Positions 26,976 to 35,521 are shown, counted from the stretch's first letter. The stretch is 64,000 bases of DNA from Ktedonobacteria bacterium brp13 (GCA_015099395.1 AP024096.1:5208001-5272000); one strand, 5' to 3'. The notes: generated from the letters alone by a model not told the origin. Made by a program: numbers and translations.

Positions 26976-27010
26976 CATGCCAAATGGCACACCTATCCTC
27001 AGGGCAAAGT

Positions 27011-27049
27011 TTAACATTCAATTAACAATGCCATAAAGAATAGTTAATT
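27011..27049 (+). promoter_or_regulatory. Pho box upstream of pstS
   Basis: TTAACA at 27011-27016 and again at 27022-27027, and TTAATT at 27044-27049: three hexamers on an 11-base period (offsets 0, 11, 33), matching the Bacillus PhoP pattern TT(A/C/T)ACA with 5-base gaps. A -10-like TACATT lies at 27059-27064, so the box would sit at about -61 to -23. Confidence 0.65.
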
Positions 27050-27221
27050 GATCGATGCTACATTATCGCTATAGCAAGGAGTCAGTATTGTTGTACTTCA
27101 ACCTGTCTGAGATGTAGAAAGTTTGCTAGCCACAATTCAGTAACATTGACAGTTATCGCGTAGCAGGATGCCAGTCAATGGAGGGTAGGCGTCTTTCTCC
27201 TTTGAGAGAAACAGGAGCACC

Positions 27222-28181
27222 ATGTTCAACAGATCGCGCCTCGCAGCTATCGTCGTAGTGCTAGCCTTACTCAGTCTCATCGTCTGCGCCTGTGGTAACA
27301 CAGACGTAGGTCAAACATCATCCACCGCAAGTAATAGCTCAGGTGCTCAGCATGACAACGTAACCTGTGTTTCAGGAAACTTACAGGTCACAGGCTCAAC
27401 CGCGCTACAGCCACTTGTCAAAGATGTCGCAACCGATTATCAAGAGAAGTGTTCAGGAGCGAATATCACCGTTGGCGGTGGCGGAAGTAGTACAGGTCTG
27501 AAGAACGCACAGGACGGCAGTTCACAGATCGGCAGCTCGGATATTTTCGCCAGGAAAGCCATCTACCCCAATCTCGTAGATAATCAAATTGCAGTAGTCA
27601 CCTTCTCCGTGATTACTAATGGAAAAGTCACCAATGTCGACAACCTGACCTCAGAACAGCTTCAGGGAATCTTCACCGGCAAGATCAAAAATTGGCAAGC
27701 GGTAGGTGGACCAAACCTACCGATCGTCGCAGTGAGCCGTCCTGCCGGGTCTGGCACACGCATCACCTTCGAGCAATACATCCTGCATGGTCCAGAGACC
27801 ATCACCGGTAACCCGGTCGCCAATGCCTCCGGCGAAGTTGCCACCACCGTAGAACAGACCGATGGAGCAATCTCATACATTGCCTCTGACTTCGCCCGTA
27901 AGAACGAGCTCAGGATCATCAAGCTAGATGGCGTAGCGGAAAACGATGCCAATGTCGAGAACAATACCTACAAGTTCTGGAATATCGAGCATATGTACAC
28001 GAAAGGTCCGACCAAAGGTCTGGCCGAGGCATTCATCAACTATGTCAAAAGCCCGGATACTGCCTCCTACCGAGCGAAGCAAGGCTTTCTGGACATCAGC
28101 AAAATGAGTGAGAGCGCATTAAAGGCCAAGACGCCCAGTAATAGTTACTACTTATCCGAAAACCTGAGTGCAGAGCACTAG
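27222..28181 (+). CDS. pstS: Phosphate ABC transporter, substrate-binding lipoprotein
   Basis: A 319-residue extracytoplasmic phosphate receptor. A short basic N-terminus, a hydrophobic stretch and a lipobox ending at Cys24 (IVCAC) make it a lipoprotein, a client of Lgt. TGSTALQPLVKD is the phosphate-loop motif, GSSDIFA and RPAGSGTRITFE complete the ligand site, and AISYIASDFA is typical. AGGAGC precedes the ATG. It is the first gene of the pst operon and lies downstream of a Pho box, so it should be induced by phosphate starvation. Confidence 0.95.
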   Translation: MFNRSRLAAIVVVLALLSLIVCACGNTDVGQTSSTASNSSGAQHDNVTCVSGNLQVTGSTALQPLVKDVATDYQEKCSGANITVGGGGSSTGLKNAQDGSSQIGSSDIFARKAIYPNLVDNQIAVVTFSVITNGKVTNVDNLTSEQLQGIFTGKIKNWQAVGGPNLPIVAVSRPAGSGTRITFEQYILHGPETITGNPVANASGEVATTVEQTDGAISYIASDFARKNELRIIKLDGVAENDANVENNTYKFWNIEHMYTKGPTKGLAEAFINYVKSPDTASYRAKQGFLDISKMSESALKAKTPSNSYYLSENLSAEH

Positions 28182-28256
28182 CGACGCCAGTCGCGTTGGG
28201 TTTCGGAATAAGATCTTAGCAGCCTCCCATATAGCAGTAAGAAAGAGAATAAAGTG

Positions 28257-29240
28257 ATGGCTGAGGCAACAGACCGTGCAGGTCAGACAATCTCTCTCGC
28301 AGACAATAAAGCGCAACGAGTCATGCGCACCAAAAGAAGCAAGCTAATTGACTATGGGATACAGAGACTCTTCCTTGTCTGCGCAGCATTCATCGTCGTC
28401 ATTATTATTGGCGTCTTTCTCTTCATCGGCATCAACGCATTCCACCTCTTTGGTGCCAGCCCAACGGCAACCAGTATTCTCACCACAACCGCCTGGGACC
28501 CTGGAGGAAACAACGGTACACCGAGCTATGGCATGCTGGGATTTATTCTGGGTACGCTCGTCACCACCCTGCTGGCGGTGATTATCGCGACCCCTTTCGC
28601 CTTTGGCATGGCGCTCTTTATGGTCGAGAGCAGTTCGCCACGCCTGAACATGTTTTTACGTCCACTGCTGGAGATCTTCACAGGTATCCCATCGGTCGTC
28701 ATTGGCTTTATGGCCCTGGTCATCCTGGTACCCTGGATCCGTACTATCGCAGGACCGCTGACCCCCATACCGGCGCTCGCTGGCTACGGCTGGGCAACAG
28801 CTACAATTGTATTGATAGTAATGATCCTGCCAACTATCACCAGCATCTCAATTGACGCGCTAAAGACCGTGCCAGACACTATTCGCGAAGCCAGCTTGTC
28901 GCTGGGATCAACGAAATGGCAGACGATGAGTAGAGCCATCCTACCAGCGGCCACGACCGGACTGGCAACCGCTGTCATCCTGGGCATGTCACGCGCCATC
29001 GGAGAGGCCCTCGCGGTGAGCCTGGTCTTGAAAGGGAAGACGCTACCGGCGCATGTTTTTACACCGGCGATCTTCTTTGGACCCAACGTCAATATGACGC
29101 AACCAATCGTCATTAACTTCGCAGAGGCGGTAGGTGCAGAACGCTATGCATATTTTATGCTCGGCTTCTTGCTACTCGTCGTCTCATTCATCTTCATCTG
29201 TATTAGCCGCTACCTGGCTAGTAGGAGTGTGTATCAATGA
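28257..29240 (+). CDS. pstC: Phosphate ABC transporter permease PstC
   Basis: A membrane permease of about 327 residues with six hydrophobic helices (first near 40-62). The inner-membrane-transport motif near the C-terminus reads EASLSLGSTKWQTMSRAILP, the EAA loop that contacts PstB, followed by GMSRAIGEALAVSLVLKG. GTG at 28254 and ATG at 28257 are both possible starts. Its stop overlaps the pstA start by 4 bases (ATGA), a sign of translational coupling. Confidence 0.95.
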   Translation: MAEATDRAGQTISLADNKAQRVMRTKRSKLIDYGIQRLFLVCAAFIVVIIIGVFLFIGINAFHLFGASPTATSILTTTAWDPGGNNGTPSYGMLGFILGTLVTTLLAVIIATPFAFGMALFMVESSSPRLNMFLRPLLEIFTGIPSVVIGFMALVILVPWIRTIAGPLTPIPALAGYGWATATIVLIVMILPTITSISIDALKTVPDTIREASLSLGSTKWQTMSRAILPAATTGLATAVILGMSRAIGEALAVSLVLKGKTLPAHVFTPAIFFGPNVNMTQPIVINFAEAVGAERYAYFMLGFLLLVVSFIFICISRYLASRSVYQ

Positions 29241-30160
29241 ATCTTCAGCGGTCAGCTTACGATAATACTGATCAACAAAGGCAGCGAACACGCATGCAGC
29301 AACTCGTTACCACGTTGCATACCAAAAACACGATCGCACAGCTGCTGCTCACGCTACTGACGGGCGTCGTTACCATCCTCTTCGTCGGTATCCTGCTCTA
29401 CCTCATCGTGCGTGGTGCGCCTGCTCTCTCTACAAGAGGCTTTTTCTCAGCGAGTGGCAACGCAGCGATTGGTGCGCAGCTCTTCAATACATTCTACATT
29501 CTGATACTGTCAGAGATCATCTTGATTCCGATCTCATTGGCCGCCGCCATCTACCTGGTAGAGTATGCACGCCCGGGACTGCTGATTACGGCGATCCATT
29601 TCGCCTCTGACACACTCTCAGGTATCCCATCGATCGTCCTGGGCCTCTTCGGCTATGCCTTCTTCAGCACCTACTGTGGCTTCGGTCTCAGTCGTCTCTC
29701 AGGCGCACTCACCCTGCTCTGTCTCAACTTCCCGATTGCCCTGCGCCTCTTCGAAGACGCACTTTCAGCGGTACCACGCAATCAACGTGAAGGTGGACTC
29801 GCTATGGGTGGGACAAAATGGCATACCATTCAGACCGTCGTCTTGCCGCCAGCACTCTCAGGAATTGTCACCGGGATTGTACTGACCGCTGGCAAGATTA
29901 TAGGTGAGGCAGCCGCGCTGATCTTTACGATGGGCACCAGTAATCCGCGCAACGTCTTTACGCTCAACCCATTGATTGGCAGCGATAACCTGACGATCAA
30001 TATCTACAATATCCAGAGTACAGGTAATGGCCTGTCTAAAGCAGACGCCAACATGGTCTCAGCGGGATCAGCCGCATTACTGGTTATTATCCTGTTAGTC
30101 ATCAATATTCTGGCACGCTATATCGGCGATCGTATCAATCGTAACGTTACAGCTACCTAG
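29237..30160 (+). CDS. pstA: Phosphate ABC transporter permease PstA
   Basis: A 307-residue permease paired with PstC. Six hydrophobic helices; the EAA-type loop reads EGGLAMGGTKWHTIQTVVLP and is followed by GIVLTAGKIIGEAAALIFT. The N-terminal 30 residues are hydrophilic. The ATG overlaps the stop of pstC. It is followed 22 bases later by a small unexpected ORF instead of pstB. Confidence 0.95.
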   Translation: MNLQRSAYDNTDQQRQRTRMQQLVTTLHTKNTIAQLLLTLLTGVVTILFVGILLYLIVRGAPALSTRGFFSASGNAAIGAQLFNTFYILILSEIILIPISLAAAIYLVEYARPGLLITAIHFASDTLSGIPSIVLGLFGYAFFSTYCGFGLSRLSGALTLLCLNFPIALRLFEDALSAVPRNQREGGLAMGGTKWHTIQTVVLPPALSGIVTGIVLTAGKIIGEAAALIFTMGTSNPRNVFTLNPLIGSDNLTINIYNIQSTGNGLSKADANMVSAGSAALLVIILLVINILARYIGDRINRNVTAT

Positions 30161-30182
30161 CACCTGAGAGGGTAAACAGACC

Positions 30183-30431
30183 ATGCACATATCTACACAA
30201 ACGTCCATCAATACCTCTGATGCGCTTAACCCGGCCAAACAGACCATACCCGATAATGCCGACGTCTGTATACGGAAGGTAGCACGTAGCGGACATATCT
30301 CGTATGATGGTCGCCCGTTCTTCATCAGTAAGGCACTGGCTGGTCACTATATACGCCTGATTATCTTTGGTGAGCGCATAATCATTGATACAGCCATCCC
30401 TTTGCATAAAGAGTTCTCGTTGAACAGATGA
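30183..30431 (+). CDS. Small protein resembling the C-terminal beta-barrel of integrase-type transposases
   Basis: 82 residues. Residues 29-78, including VRKV-like IRKVARSGHISYDGRPF and the segment ISKALAGHYIRLIIFGERI, resemble the small SH3-like tail seen at the end of IS481/IS3-type DDE transposases. There is no catalytic DDE domain in any frame nearby, so it is not a simple transposase remnant with flanks; no inverted repeats were seen. GAGAGG precedes the ATG and the gene sits between pstA and pstB in the same direction, so it is likely translated. A function in phosphate uptake is not known. The opposite-strand ORF over the same bases looks spurious. Confidence 0.6.
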   Translation: MHISTQTSINTSDALNPAKQTIPDNADVCIRKVARSGHISYDGRPFFISKALAGHYIRLIIFGERIIIDTAIPLHKEFSLNR

Positions 30432-30446
30432 CCAGATAACCTGGTC
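30430..30446 (+). terminator. Weak hairpin at the end of the small pst ORF
   Basis: GACCAG/CTGGTC, a perfect 6-base-pair stem with a 5-base loop, overlaps the stop codon of the 82-residue ORF and is followed by TTTATAG. It could partly end the pstSCA transcript. Confidence 0.4.
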
Positions 30447-30468
30447 TTTATAGTACATGCCTATCCTA

Positions 30469-30497
30469 TTGCGTAAGAGCGCTCTCTTGTCTACAAT
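30469..30497 (+). promoter_or_regulatory. Internal promoter before pstB
   Basis: TTGCGT (30469-30474), 17-base spacer, TACAAT (30492-30497). A hairpin (arms 30480-30487 and 30498-30507) overlaps the -10. It would express pstB and the response regulator separately from pstSCA. Confidence 0.5.
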
Positions 30498-30546
30498 AGA
30501 GGGAGCGTGACTAGATGGAAGCGCTCAATTCTTAAAAGGAGTTTTT

Positions 30547-31455
30547 ATGGAACAGCCACACCTGGACAAACAACAGCCCGTGGCACAGCAGATACAAGAT
30601 GAAACATGGCAGAGGCAGTGGATTTCCGAGCAGAAGCCAGAGGTCGAGACTGAACAAAGTGTGATGGGGACATTCGATCCAACAAAAACACTCAATGCTA
30701 GATCAGAAAATAAAATCGATGTTCGCAACGTCAACTTTTATTACGGGTCCAAGCAGGCACTCTATAAGGTCTCGATCCCCCTACGCGAGAAACAGGTAAC
30801 AGCACTGATTGGTCCATCAGGTTGCGGCAAATCCACCTTCCTGCGCACCCTGAATCGCATGAACGACCTGATACCCGGTACACGTACAGAGGGTCAGGCT
30901 ATCTTTGATGGTCTGAACATTTATGACAAGAAGACAGATGTCGTCCTGCTACGCCAGCGCATCGGCATGGTTTTCCAGCGTCCAAACCCTTTCCCAAAGT
31001 CGATCTTTGAAAATGTCGCCTATGGTCTGCGTATTCAGGGCCACTCCGCAAAGTTCATTAAAGAGCGCGTAGAAGAGAGCTTGCGTAATGCCGCCCTCTG
31101 GGACGAAGTGAAGGATCGCCTGTCTATATCCGCATTGGGTCTCTCCGGAGGTCAGCAGCAGCGTCTCTGTATCGCCCGCGCCCTGGCGGTCGAACCCGAA
31201 GTCATACTGATGGACGAGCCCTGTTCAGCGCTAGACCCGATCGCAACGCTCAAGATTGAAGAACTGATCACCGAGTTAGTGAAGGATTACACCATCATTA
31301 TCGTCACGCACAACATGCAGCAGGCGTCGCGAGTCTCCCACTTTACCGGTTTCTTCCTGACTGGCACATTGATCGAATACGCACCAACAGTCCAACTTTT
31401 CCAACATCCATCACAGAAAGCGACCGAAGATTATATCAGCGGGCGTTTCGGTTAA
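30547..31455 (+). CDS. pstB: Phosphate ABC transporter ATPase PstB
   Basis: A 302-residue ATPase driving phosphate import. Walker A GPSGCGKST at 89-97, Q-loop in MVFQRPNPFPKSI, signature LSGGQQQRLCIARAL, Walker B VILMDEPCSALD and the switch His in VTHNMQQASR. The body is the standard 250-residue PstB preceded by an unusual, Gln/Glu-rich extension of about 45 residues that is probably disordered. AAAGGAG precedes the ATG. phoU, which usually follows, is absent; a response regulator follows instead. Confidence 0.95.
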   Translation: MEQPHLDKQQPVAQQIQDETWQRQWISEQKPEVETEQSVMGTFDPTKTLNARSENKIDVRNVNFYYGSKQALYKVSIPLREKQVTALIGPSGCGKSTFLRTLNRMNDLIPGTRTEGQAIFDGLNIYDKKTDVVLLRQRIGMVFQRPNPFPKSIFENVAYGLRIQGHSAKFIKERVEESLRNAALWDEVKDRLSISALGLSGGQQQRLCIARALAVEPEVILMDEPCSALDPIATLKIEELITELVKDYTIIIVTHNMQQASRVSHFTGFFLTGTLIEYAPTVQLFQHPSQKATEDYISGRFG

Positions 31456-31564
31456 ACCTGAAGAGTGGAGTGGAACGCTTGAGTCCCGGTAGTCATAGAG
31501 CGTAGAGCCTGAGAACCTGGAGGACCAGAGTTGAGAATAGCGACAGACTGAGCAGGAGGCTCAA

Positions 31565-32305
31565 GTGGAAAACAAAATATTGGTTGTCGATGATGAAGCA
31601 ATTCTGCAAGAGATGATTGTCTATAACCTGCAACAGTCAGGTTATCAGGTACTGTCAGCCGGCGACGGGGTTAGCGCACTTGAGATCGCTCGCAGTGAAC
31701 GGCCTGCGCTCATAATACTGGATGTGATGCTGCCAGGTATGGATGGACTGGAGGTCTGCCGACGTCTGCGACGAGAGCCACAGACCGCACAGACGCCGAT
31801 TATCATGCTCACAGCGAAGAGCGATGAGATTGATAAGGTCGTAGGTCTAGAGGTAGGAGCAGACGACTATGTGACTAAACCCTTTGGCCGACGCGAGCTA
31901 CTCGCGCGTGTACGTGCGTTACTGCGCCGCTCGGAGTACATAACGAAAGATGAGCAAGAGACAGATACAGAAAACGAGGATGCTGAGACACGACAAAGAA
32001 CACATCACTATCTCAACGCTGGTCCTCTAAAGATTGATCAGCCAGGGAGGCGCGTCTTCATTCAAGGCAAAGGGATCGATCTCCAACCCAAACAGTTTGA
32101 TCTGCTCACCTACCTCGTCAAAAACCGAGGCACGGTCCTGACGCGTGATCAACTACTCCATAATGTCTGGGGCTACGACTACGCAGGTGATACACGCACC
32201 GTTGACGTCCATATCCGCTGGCTACGAGAGAAGCTGGAAGTAGACCCGGCCTCACCAAAGCTCATACAGACGGTACGTGGCATTGGCTATGTCTTTCGTA
32301 TGTAA
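31565..32305 (+). CDS. PhoB-like OmpR-family response regulator
   Basis: 246 residues. Receiver domain with acidic pocket DD at 9-10, phosphoacceptor Asp53 (ILDVMLPGMDG) and Lys in VTKPFGRREL; a polar acidic linker of about 25 residues (around DEQETDTENEDAETRQ); then an OmpR-type winged helix ending in TVDVHIRWLREKLE and VRGIGYVF. AGGAGG stands 6 bases before the GTG start. Its place behind pstB and the Pho box before pstS suggest that it is the phosphate regulator. No sensor kinase adjoins it. Confidence 0.9.
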   Translation: MENKILVVDDEAILQEMIVYNLQQSGYQVLSAGDGVSALEIARSERPALIILDVMLPGMDGLEVCRRLRREPQTAQTPIIMLTAKSDEIDKVVGLEVGADDYVTKPFGRRELLARVRALLRRSEYITKDEQETDTENEDAETRQRTHHYLNAGPLKIDQPGRRVFIQGKGIDLQPKQFDLLTYLVKNRGTVLTRDQLLHNVWGYDYAGDTRTVDVHIRWLREKLEVDPASPKLIQTVRGIGYVFRM

Positions 32306-32350
32306 ATAATCTACCCTATCTACAGTATGGGAAGAATCTGCACCTTATGC

Positions 32351-32842
32351 TTACTTCACTTCAGCCAAAGCCTGTAAAAGTTTCTGATAGACGGTATCCA
32401 GGTGCTCAGGCATCACCTTGGTGTCTGCTAGCACCGGCATAAAGTTGGTATCACCATCCCAACGTGGCACGATATGATAATGGATATGACCCGCGAAACC
32501 AGCACCAGCTACCTTCCCCATGTTGATACCCATATTAAAGCCATCGGGACTCATCGACTTACGTAGCGCACGCAAGGCCCATTGCGCCTGAGCCATCATA
32601 TCCGCCAGCGTCTCCGCGCTCAACTCATCTAACGCACCCACATGTTCATAAGGCGCAACCATCAGGTGACCATTGTTATAAGGATAGAGATTGAGCATCA
32701 TAAAACAATATTGACCACGATGCAGAATATGATACTGCGTATCCTCGTGGGCGGCAGGCTGTGTACAAAAAATACAGCCTGGTTGAGGAGGCGTCTTTGG
32801 CTCGATAAACGCCATACGCCAGGGTGCCCATAAATTTTCCAT
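32351..32842 (-). CDS. HIT-family nucleotide hydrolase/phosphorylase
   Basis: A 163-residue histidine-triad protein, likely acting on dinucleoside polyphosphates (Ap4A type) or nucleoside phosphoramidates. The triad is His119-x-His121-x-His123 (HIHYHIVPRW), and NLYPYNNGHLMVAP is the upstream family motif. Cys23 and Cys26 (CIFC) with His residues form the usual zinc site of the Ap4A-phosphorylase-like branch. Converges on the response-regulator gene. Confidence 0.93.
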   Translation of the reverse strand: MENLWAPWRMAFIEPKTPPQPGCIFCTQPAAHEDTQYHILHRGQYCFMMLNLYPYNNGHLMVAPYEHVGALDELSAETLADMMAQAQWALRALRKSMSPDGFNMGINMGKVAGAGFAGHIHYHIVPRWDGDTNFMPVLADTKVMPEHLDTVYQKLLQALAEVK

Positions 32843-32936
32843 GAGAAAAAAACCTCATTCGACAATAAAAGGTTCCATTGCGAAAGGTTTCATCGCAAGA
32901 TTTCTGTTGTGAAAGAGGAACCCTATGAAAGCCTGC

Positions 32937-33362
32937 CTATTTGACTATCCGAGCATCTTCCTGTTGCATATCCGCGTCTTCAGGCACCGGCACCGGACCA
33001 TCAATCCAGTCAGCAGCCCAGGTATGGATAGCATCGATTACAGGCTTCAGTGCGTAGCCCTTTTCGGTCAACTGATATTCTACTCGCACCGGGATCTGCG
33101 GATAGACTACACGTGTGACCAGACCCTCGGTCTCTAACTCGCGCAAACGATCACTTAAGACCCGGTCTGAAAGGCCCTCTACCAGCACGGTCAATTCACA
33201 GAAGCGCCGAGGTCCCTGCAGAAGGGCATCTAATAATAACCCCGTCCAACGCTTTCCAAGAATCTGGATCGCATGTTCATAACGAGGACACATGTGAACC
33301 ATCGTTTTTTCTGCAGCTAATGCTTGCTCCAAGGGCTTCGTCGCCATTCGTATGCCTGCCAT
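32937..33362 (-). CDS. HxlR-family transcriptional regulator
   Basis: A 141-residue winged-helix regulator. CPRYEHAIQILGKRWTGLLL is the HxlR entry motif with the conserved Cys, followed by GPRRFCEL and LSDRVLSDRLRELE for DNA recognition and the wing YQLTEKGYAL. Such proteins often sense thiol-reactive compounds. AGAGG lies 9 bases before the ATG; an alternative ATG is five codons in. It is divergent from the ModC-like ATPase. Confidence 0.9.
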   Translation of the reverse strand: MAGIRMATKPLEQALAAEKTMVHMCPRYEHAIQILGKRWTGLLLDALLQGPRRFCELTVLVEGLSDRVLSDRLRELETEGLVTRVVYPQIPVRVEYQLTEKGYALKPVIDAIHTWAADWIDGPVPVPEDADMQQEDARIVK

Positions 33363-33384
33363 TTCCTTTTACCTCTAATACTGT

Positions 33385-33428
33385 ACATGAATAGCATACA
33401 AAGTTTATGTTCTATAAAGAATTCATGT
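33385..33428. promoter_or_regulatory. Inverted repeat upstream of the HxlR gene
   Basis: ACATGAAT (33385-33392) and ATTCATGT (33421-33428) are perfect inverted arms 28 bases apart, starting 23 bases upstream of the regulator. Candidate autoregulatory site. Confidence 0.35.
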
Positions 33429-33598
33429 GCGAATAAGTATACCACGCTTTCCGCTCTGAGGCAAGTAAAGCTACAGATAAAAAGTAAGTACTATTACTAG
33501 ATATTCTCTATCAGCAGTATTCTTTACGCTTGTATGGAGTATAGAGTAAACTACTAGTAAACGCTAGAAGGCGACACTTAGCAATTGGAGAATTGTAT

Positions 33599-34786
33599 AT
33601 GCTCGATGTGACAATCGCCTCACAAATCGATACATTTCAACTGGATCTCTCATTTCAAGTCCCAGAGCACCAGACAACCGTCATCTTAGGGGAGAGCGGA
33701 GCCGGAAAAAGTACACTCTTACGACTGCTGGCCGGCCTGCTCAGACCCCAGCGAGGACATATCTCTTTGCAAGAGACCACTTATTACGATAGTGAGCAGC
33801 GGATCTCGGTTCCCGCGCAGCAACGTCCCTTTGGCTTTGTCTTTCAAGACTATATCCTCTTCCCACATCTGACAGCCTACGAGAATATCGCCTTCGGGTT
33901 GCGTGCACAGCAACTCCCTTCACAATATATACGTCGGCAGGTGGGGAAAGTTTTGGAGCAAGTTCAAATGACCGCCTATGCACAGCGTCTCCCTGCGCAA
34001 CTTTCAGGGGGACAACAACAGCGTATCGCCATTGCGCGTGCCCTCGTCCTTCAACCACAGCTCCTCTTGTTAGACGAACCGCTTGCGGCTTTAGATGTTC
34101 AGACCCGCCGTGAGATTCGCCAGGAACTACGGCAGATACTCGCAACTACCAACGTCACCACCCTGCTCGTCACCCACCACTATCTGGATAGCCTCTTCTT
34201 TGGCCAGCAGATCCTGGTCATGGACCATGGTCAGCTTATCCAGCAAGGAAACCAGCAGAACTTGAGCCGCTATCCACGTTCCTCATATGTCGCTGAACTT
34301 GTCGGGGTGAACTTCTTCCAGGGTTCTATTCAGAGCCTTGAGGATAACACAACCTGCGTCGTAACGATCACACAAAGTAGAGCGGAAGCAAGTAGAGGAG
34401 CGAGCATAGCAGCACAGGATAACGGCTCACTAGAGCTAGTAGCAACGTTCCAGGAACAGGACGCAGCTGCGACGCTGACAACACCAGAGATACAGGCCGG
34501 ACAAGAGATTATCGTCGTCATCGAACCACGCAGCATTACATTACATCAACAGCGGCCCGAAGGATCTGCACGCAACTTCTTCCAGGGAACGATCCAGCAG
34601 ATTCTCTATCTGGAGACCGCCAGTGGAGAGCATAGCGGACGCGTCCGTGTCTCTCTTCAATTATCTGGCCTCACAGTCCCGCTCATCGCCGAGATCACAG
34701 CCTCCTCCGCACAACGGATGCAACTCAGCGAAGGTCAGACCCTCTACGCAAGCTGTAAAGCGACCGAAGCTAGAGCCTACCGCTAG
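33599..34786 (+). CDS. ModC/CysA-like ABC transporter ATPase with TOBE domain
   Basis: About 395 residues. ATPase core: Walker A GESGAGKST (31-39), Q-loop in FVFQDYILFPHL, signature LSGGQQQRIAIARAL, Walker B LLLLDEPLAALD, switch His in LVTHHYLDS. Residues 240-395 form C-terminal regulatory TOBE-like folds (VVIEPRSITLH). This arrangement is that of importers for molybdate, sulfate, iron or spermidine; the compact core and FPHLTAYENIAFGL favour ModC-like. TTGGAG stands 8 bases before the ATG at 33599. No permease or binding protein is adjacent, so it is an orphan ATPase and substrate remains open. Confidence 0.85.
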   Translation: MLDVTIASQIDTFQLDLSFQVPEHQTTVILGESGAGKSTLLRLLAGLLRPQRGHISLQETTYYDSEQRISVPAQQRPFGFVFQDYILFPHLTAYENIAFGLRAQQLPSQYIRRQVGKVLEQVQMTAYAQRLPAQLSGGQQQRIAIARALVLQPQLLLLDEPLAALDVQTRREIRQELRQILATTNVTTLLVTHHYLDSLFFGQQILVMDHGQLIQQGNQQNLSRYPRSSYVAELVGVNFFQGSIQSLEDNTTCVVTITQSRAEASRGASIAAQDNGSLELVATFQEQDAAATLTTPEIQAGQEIIVVIEPRSITLHQQRPEGSARNFFQGTIQQILYLETASGEHSGRVRVSLQLSGLTVPLIAEITASSAQRMQLSEGQTLYASCKATEARAYR

Positions 34787-34822
34787 AGCGAGCAGTCATG
34801 GATCTCATGGGTTGCCAACGCA

Positions 34823-35335
34823 CTAATCGTGGACGCGTTCGCTCTCCCAAGCAACGTTGGCGGGACGGATCTGCTGCAGCGCTTCGGCCAGCGCATCAAT
34901 ATCATCAACCTCATCGCGGTAGACAGCCCAGGCTTTCGCCTTCTGATCGGGTGTAGTCACAGTGCGATAGAGAGTGATGCCGATCCGTTTGCCATTCTTA
35001 AAAAACTCTTCGCGGATACGCGTCACATCTTCCCAGGGAAGATCGATCATTGCACCACGCTTATCTTTTTTAAGCACGCCATGCGACGTCAAAGTAATAG
35101 TAAAAGGGACAGGAGCAATGATACTCAGGTACCAGATAAAGCCACCCAGGAAAAGGACAGCCGCAATCGTACTCCCGTAGACCGAAGCATCGGCACGACT
35201 GGCATGTTGATAGACAGCGATCCAAAGGATAAGCGCAAAAATACCAATTACGCCCAGAATCGTCACGATCCGTTTAAAAGGACTCAGACCAGGTCCAACA
35301 AAGACTCGTTCAGGTGTTACAGAAGATGAGGCCAT
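34823..35335 (-). CDS. Two-helix membrane protein with PH-like domain
   Basis: A 170-residue protein with two hydrophobic helices (about 22-42 and 58-75) followed by a C-terminal beta-rich domain (PFTITLTSHGVLKKDKRGAM, DLPWEDVTRI) that resembles the bacterial PH/DUF-type membrane modules. GGAGAG precedes the ATG. Function unknown. A same-length ORF on the opposite strand has no hydrophobic or family pattern and was rejected. Convergent with the ModC-like gene. Confidence 0.72.
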   Translation of the reverse strand: MASSSVTPERVFVGPGLSPFKRIVTILGVIGIFALILWIAVYQHASRADASVYGSTIAAVLFLGGFIWYLSIIAPVPFTITLTSHGVLKKDKRGAMIDLPWEDVTRIREEFFKNGKRIGITLYRTVTTPDQKAKAWAVYRDEVDDIDALAEALQQIRPANVAWESERVHD

Positions 35336-35493
35336 TGCAGCTCTCCAGAAGCGTTTTTTTGCCGGGAAGATCTTAAAAAGCCTTGAAAGGGTCTTGCCAC
35401 CTTCCCTCTATGCACCCATATATTGTAGCAATTACACCATATTCAATGCAAGGAGAGAGAAGGAGAGATGGGAGCTTGAGGACAGAAAATTAC

Positions 35494-35521
35494 GGGAGGG
35501 TATGTGAAGCAAGACCCTCCC
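35494..35521 (-). terminator. Intrinsic terminator of rho
   Basis: A perfect 8-base-pair stem GGGAGGGT/ACCCTCCC with a 12-base loop, 49 bases after the rho stop, followed on the minus strand by GTAATTTTC. Confidence 0.65.

Noticed and set aside
30153..30458. Minus-strand ORF opposite the small pst ORF
   Set aside because: Opposite to operon direction, without a ribosome site, whereas the plus-strand ORF shows an integrase-tail pattern.
34829..35329. Plus-strand 166-residue ORF opposite the PH-like gene
   Set aside because: Highly charged with no pattern; the minus-strand frame has two membrane helices and a good ribosome site.
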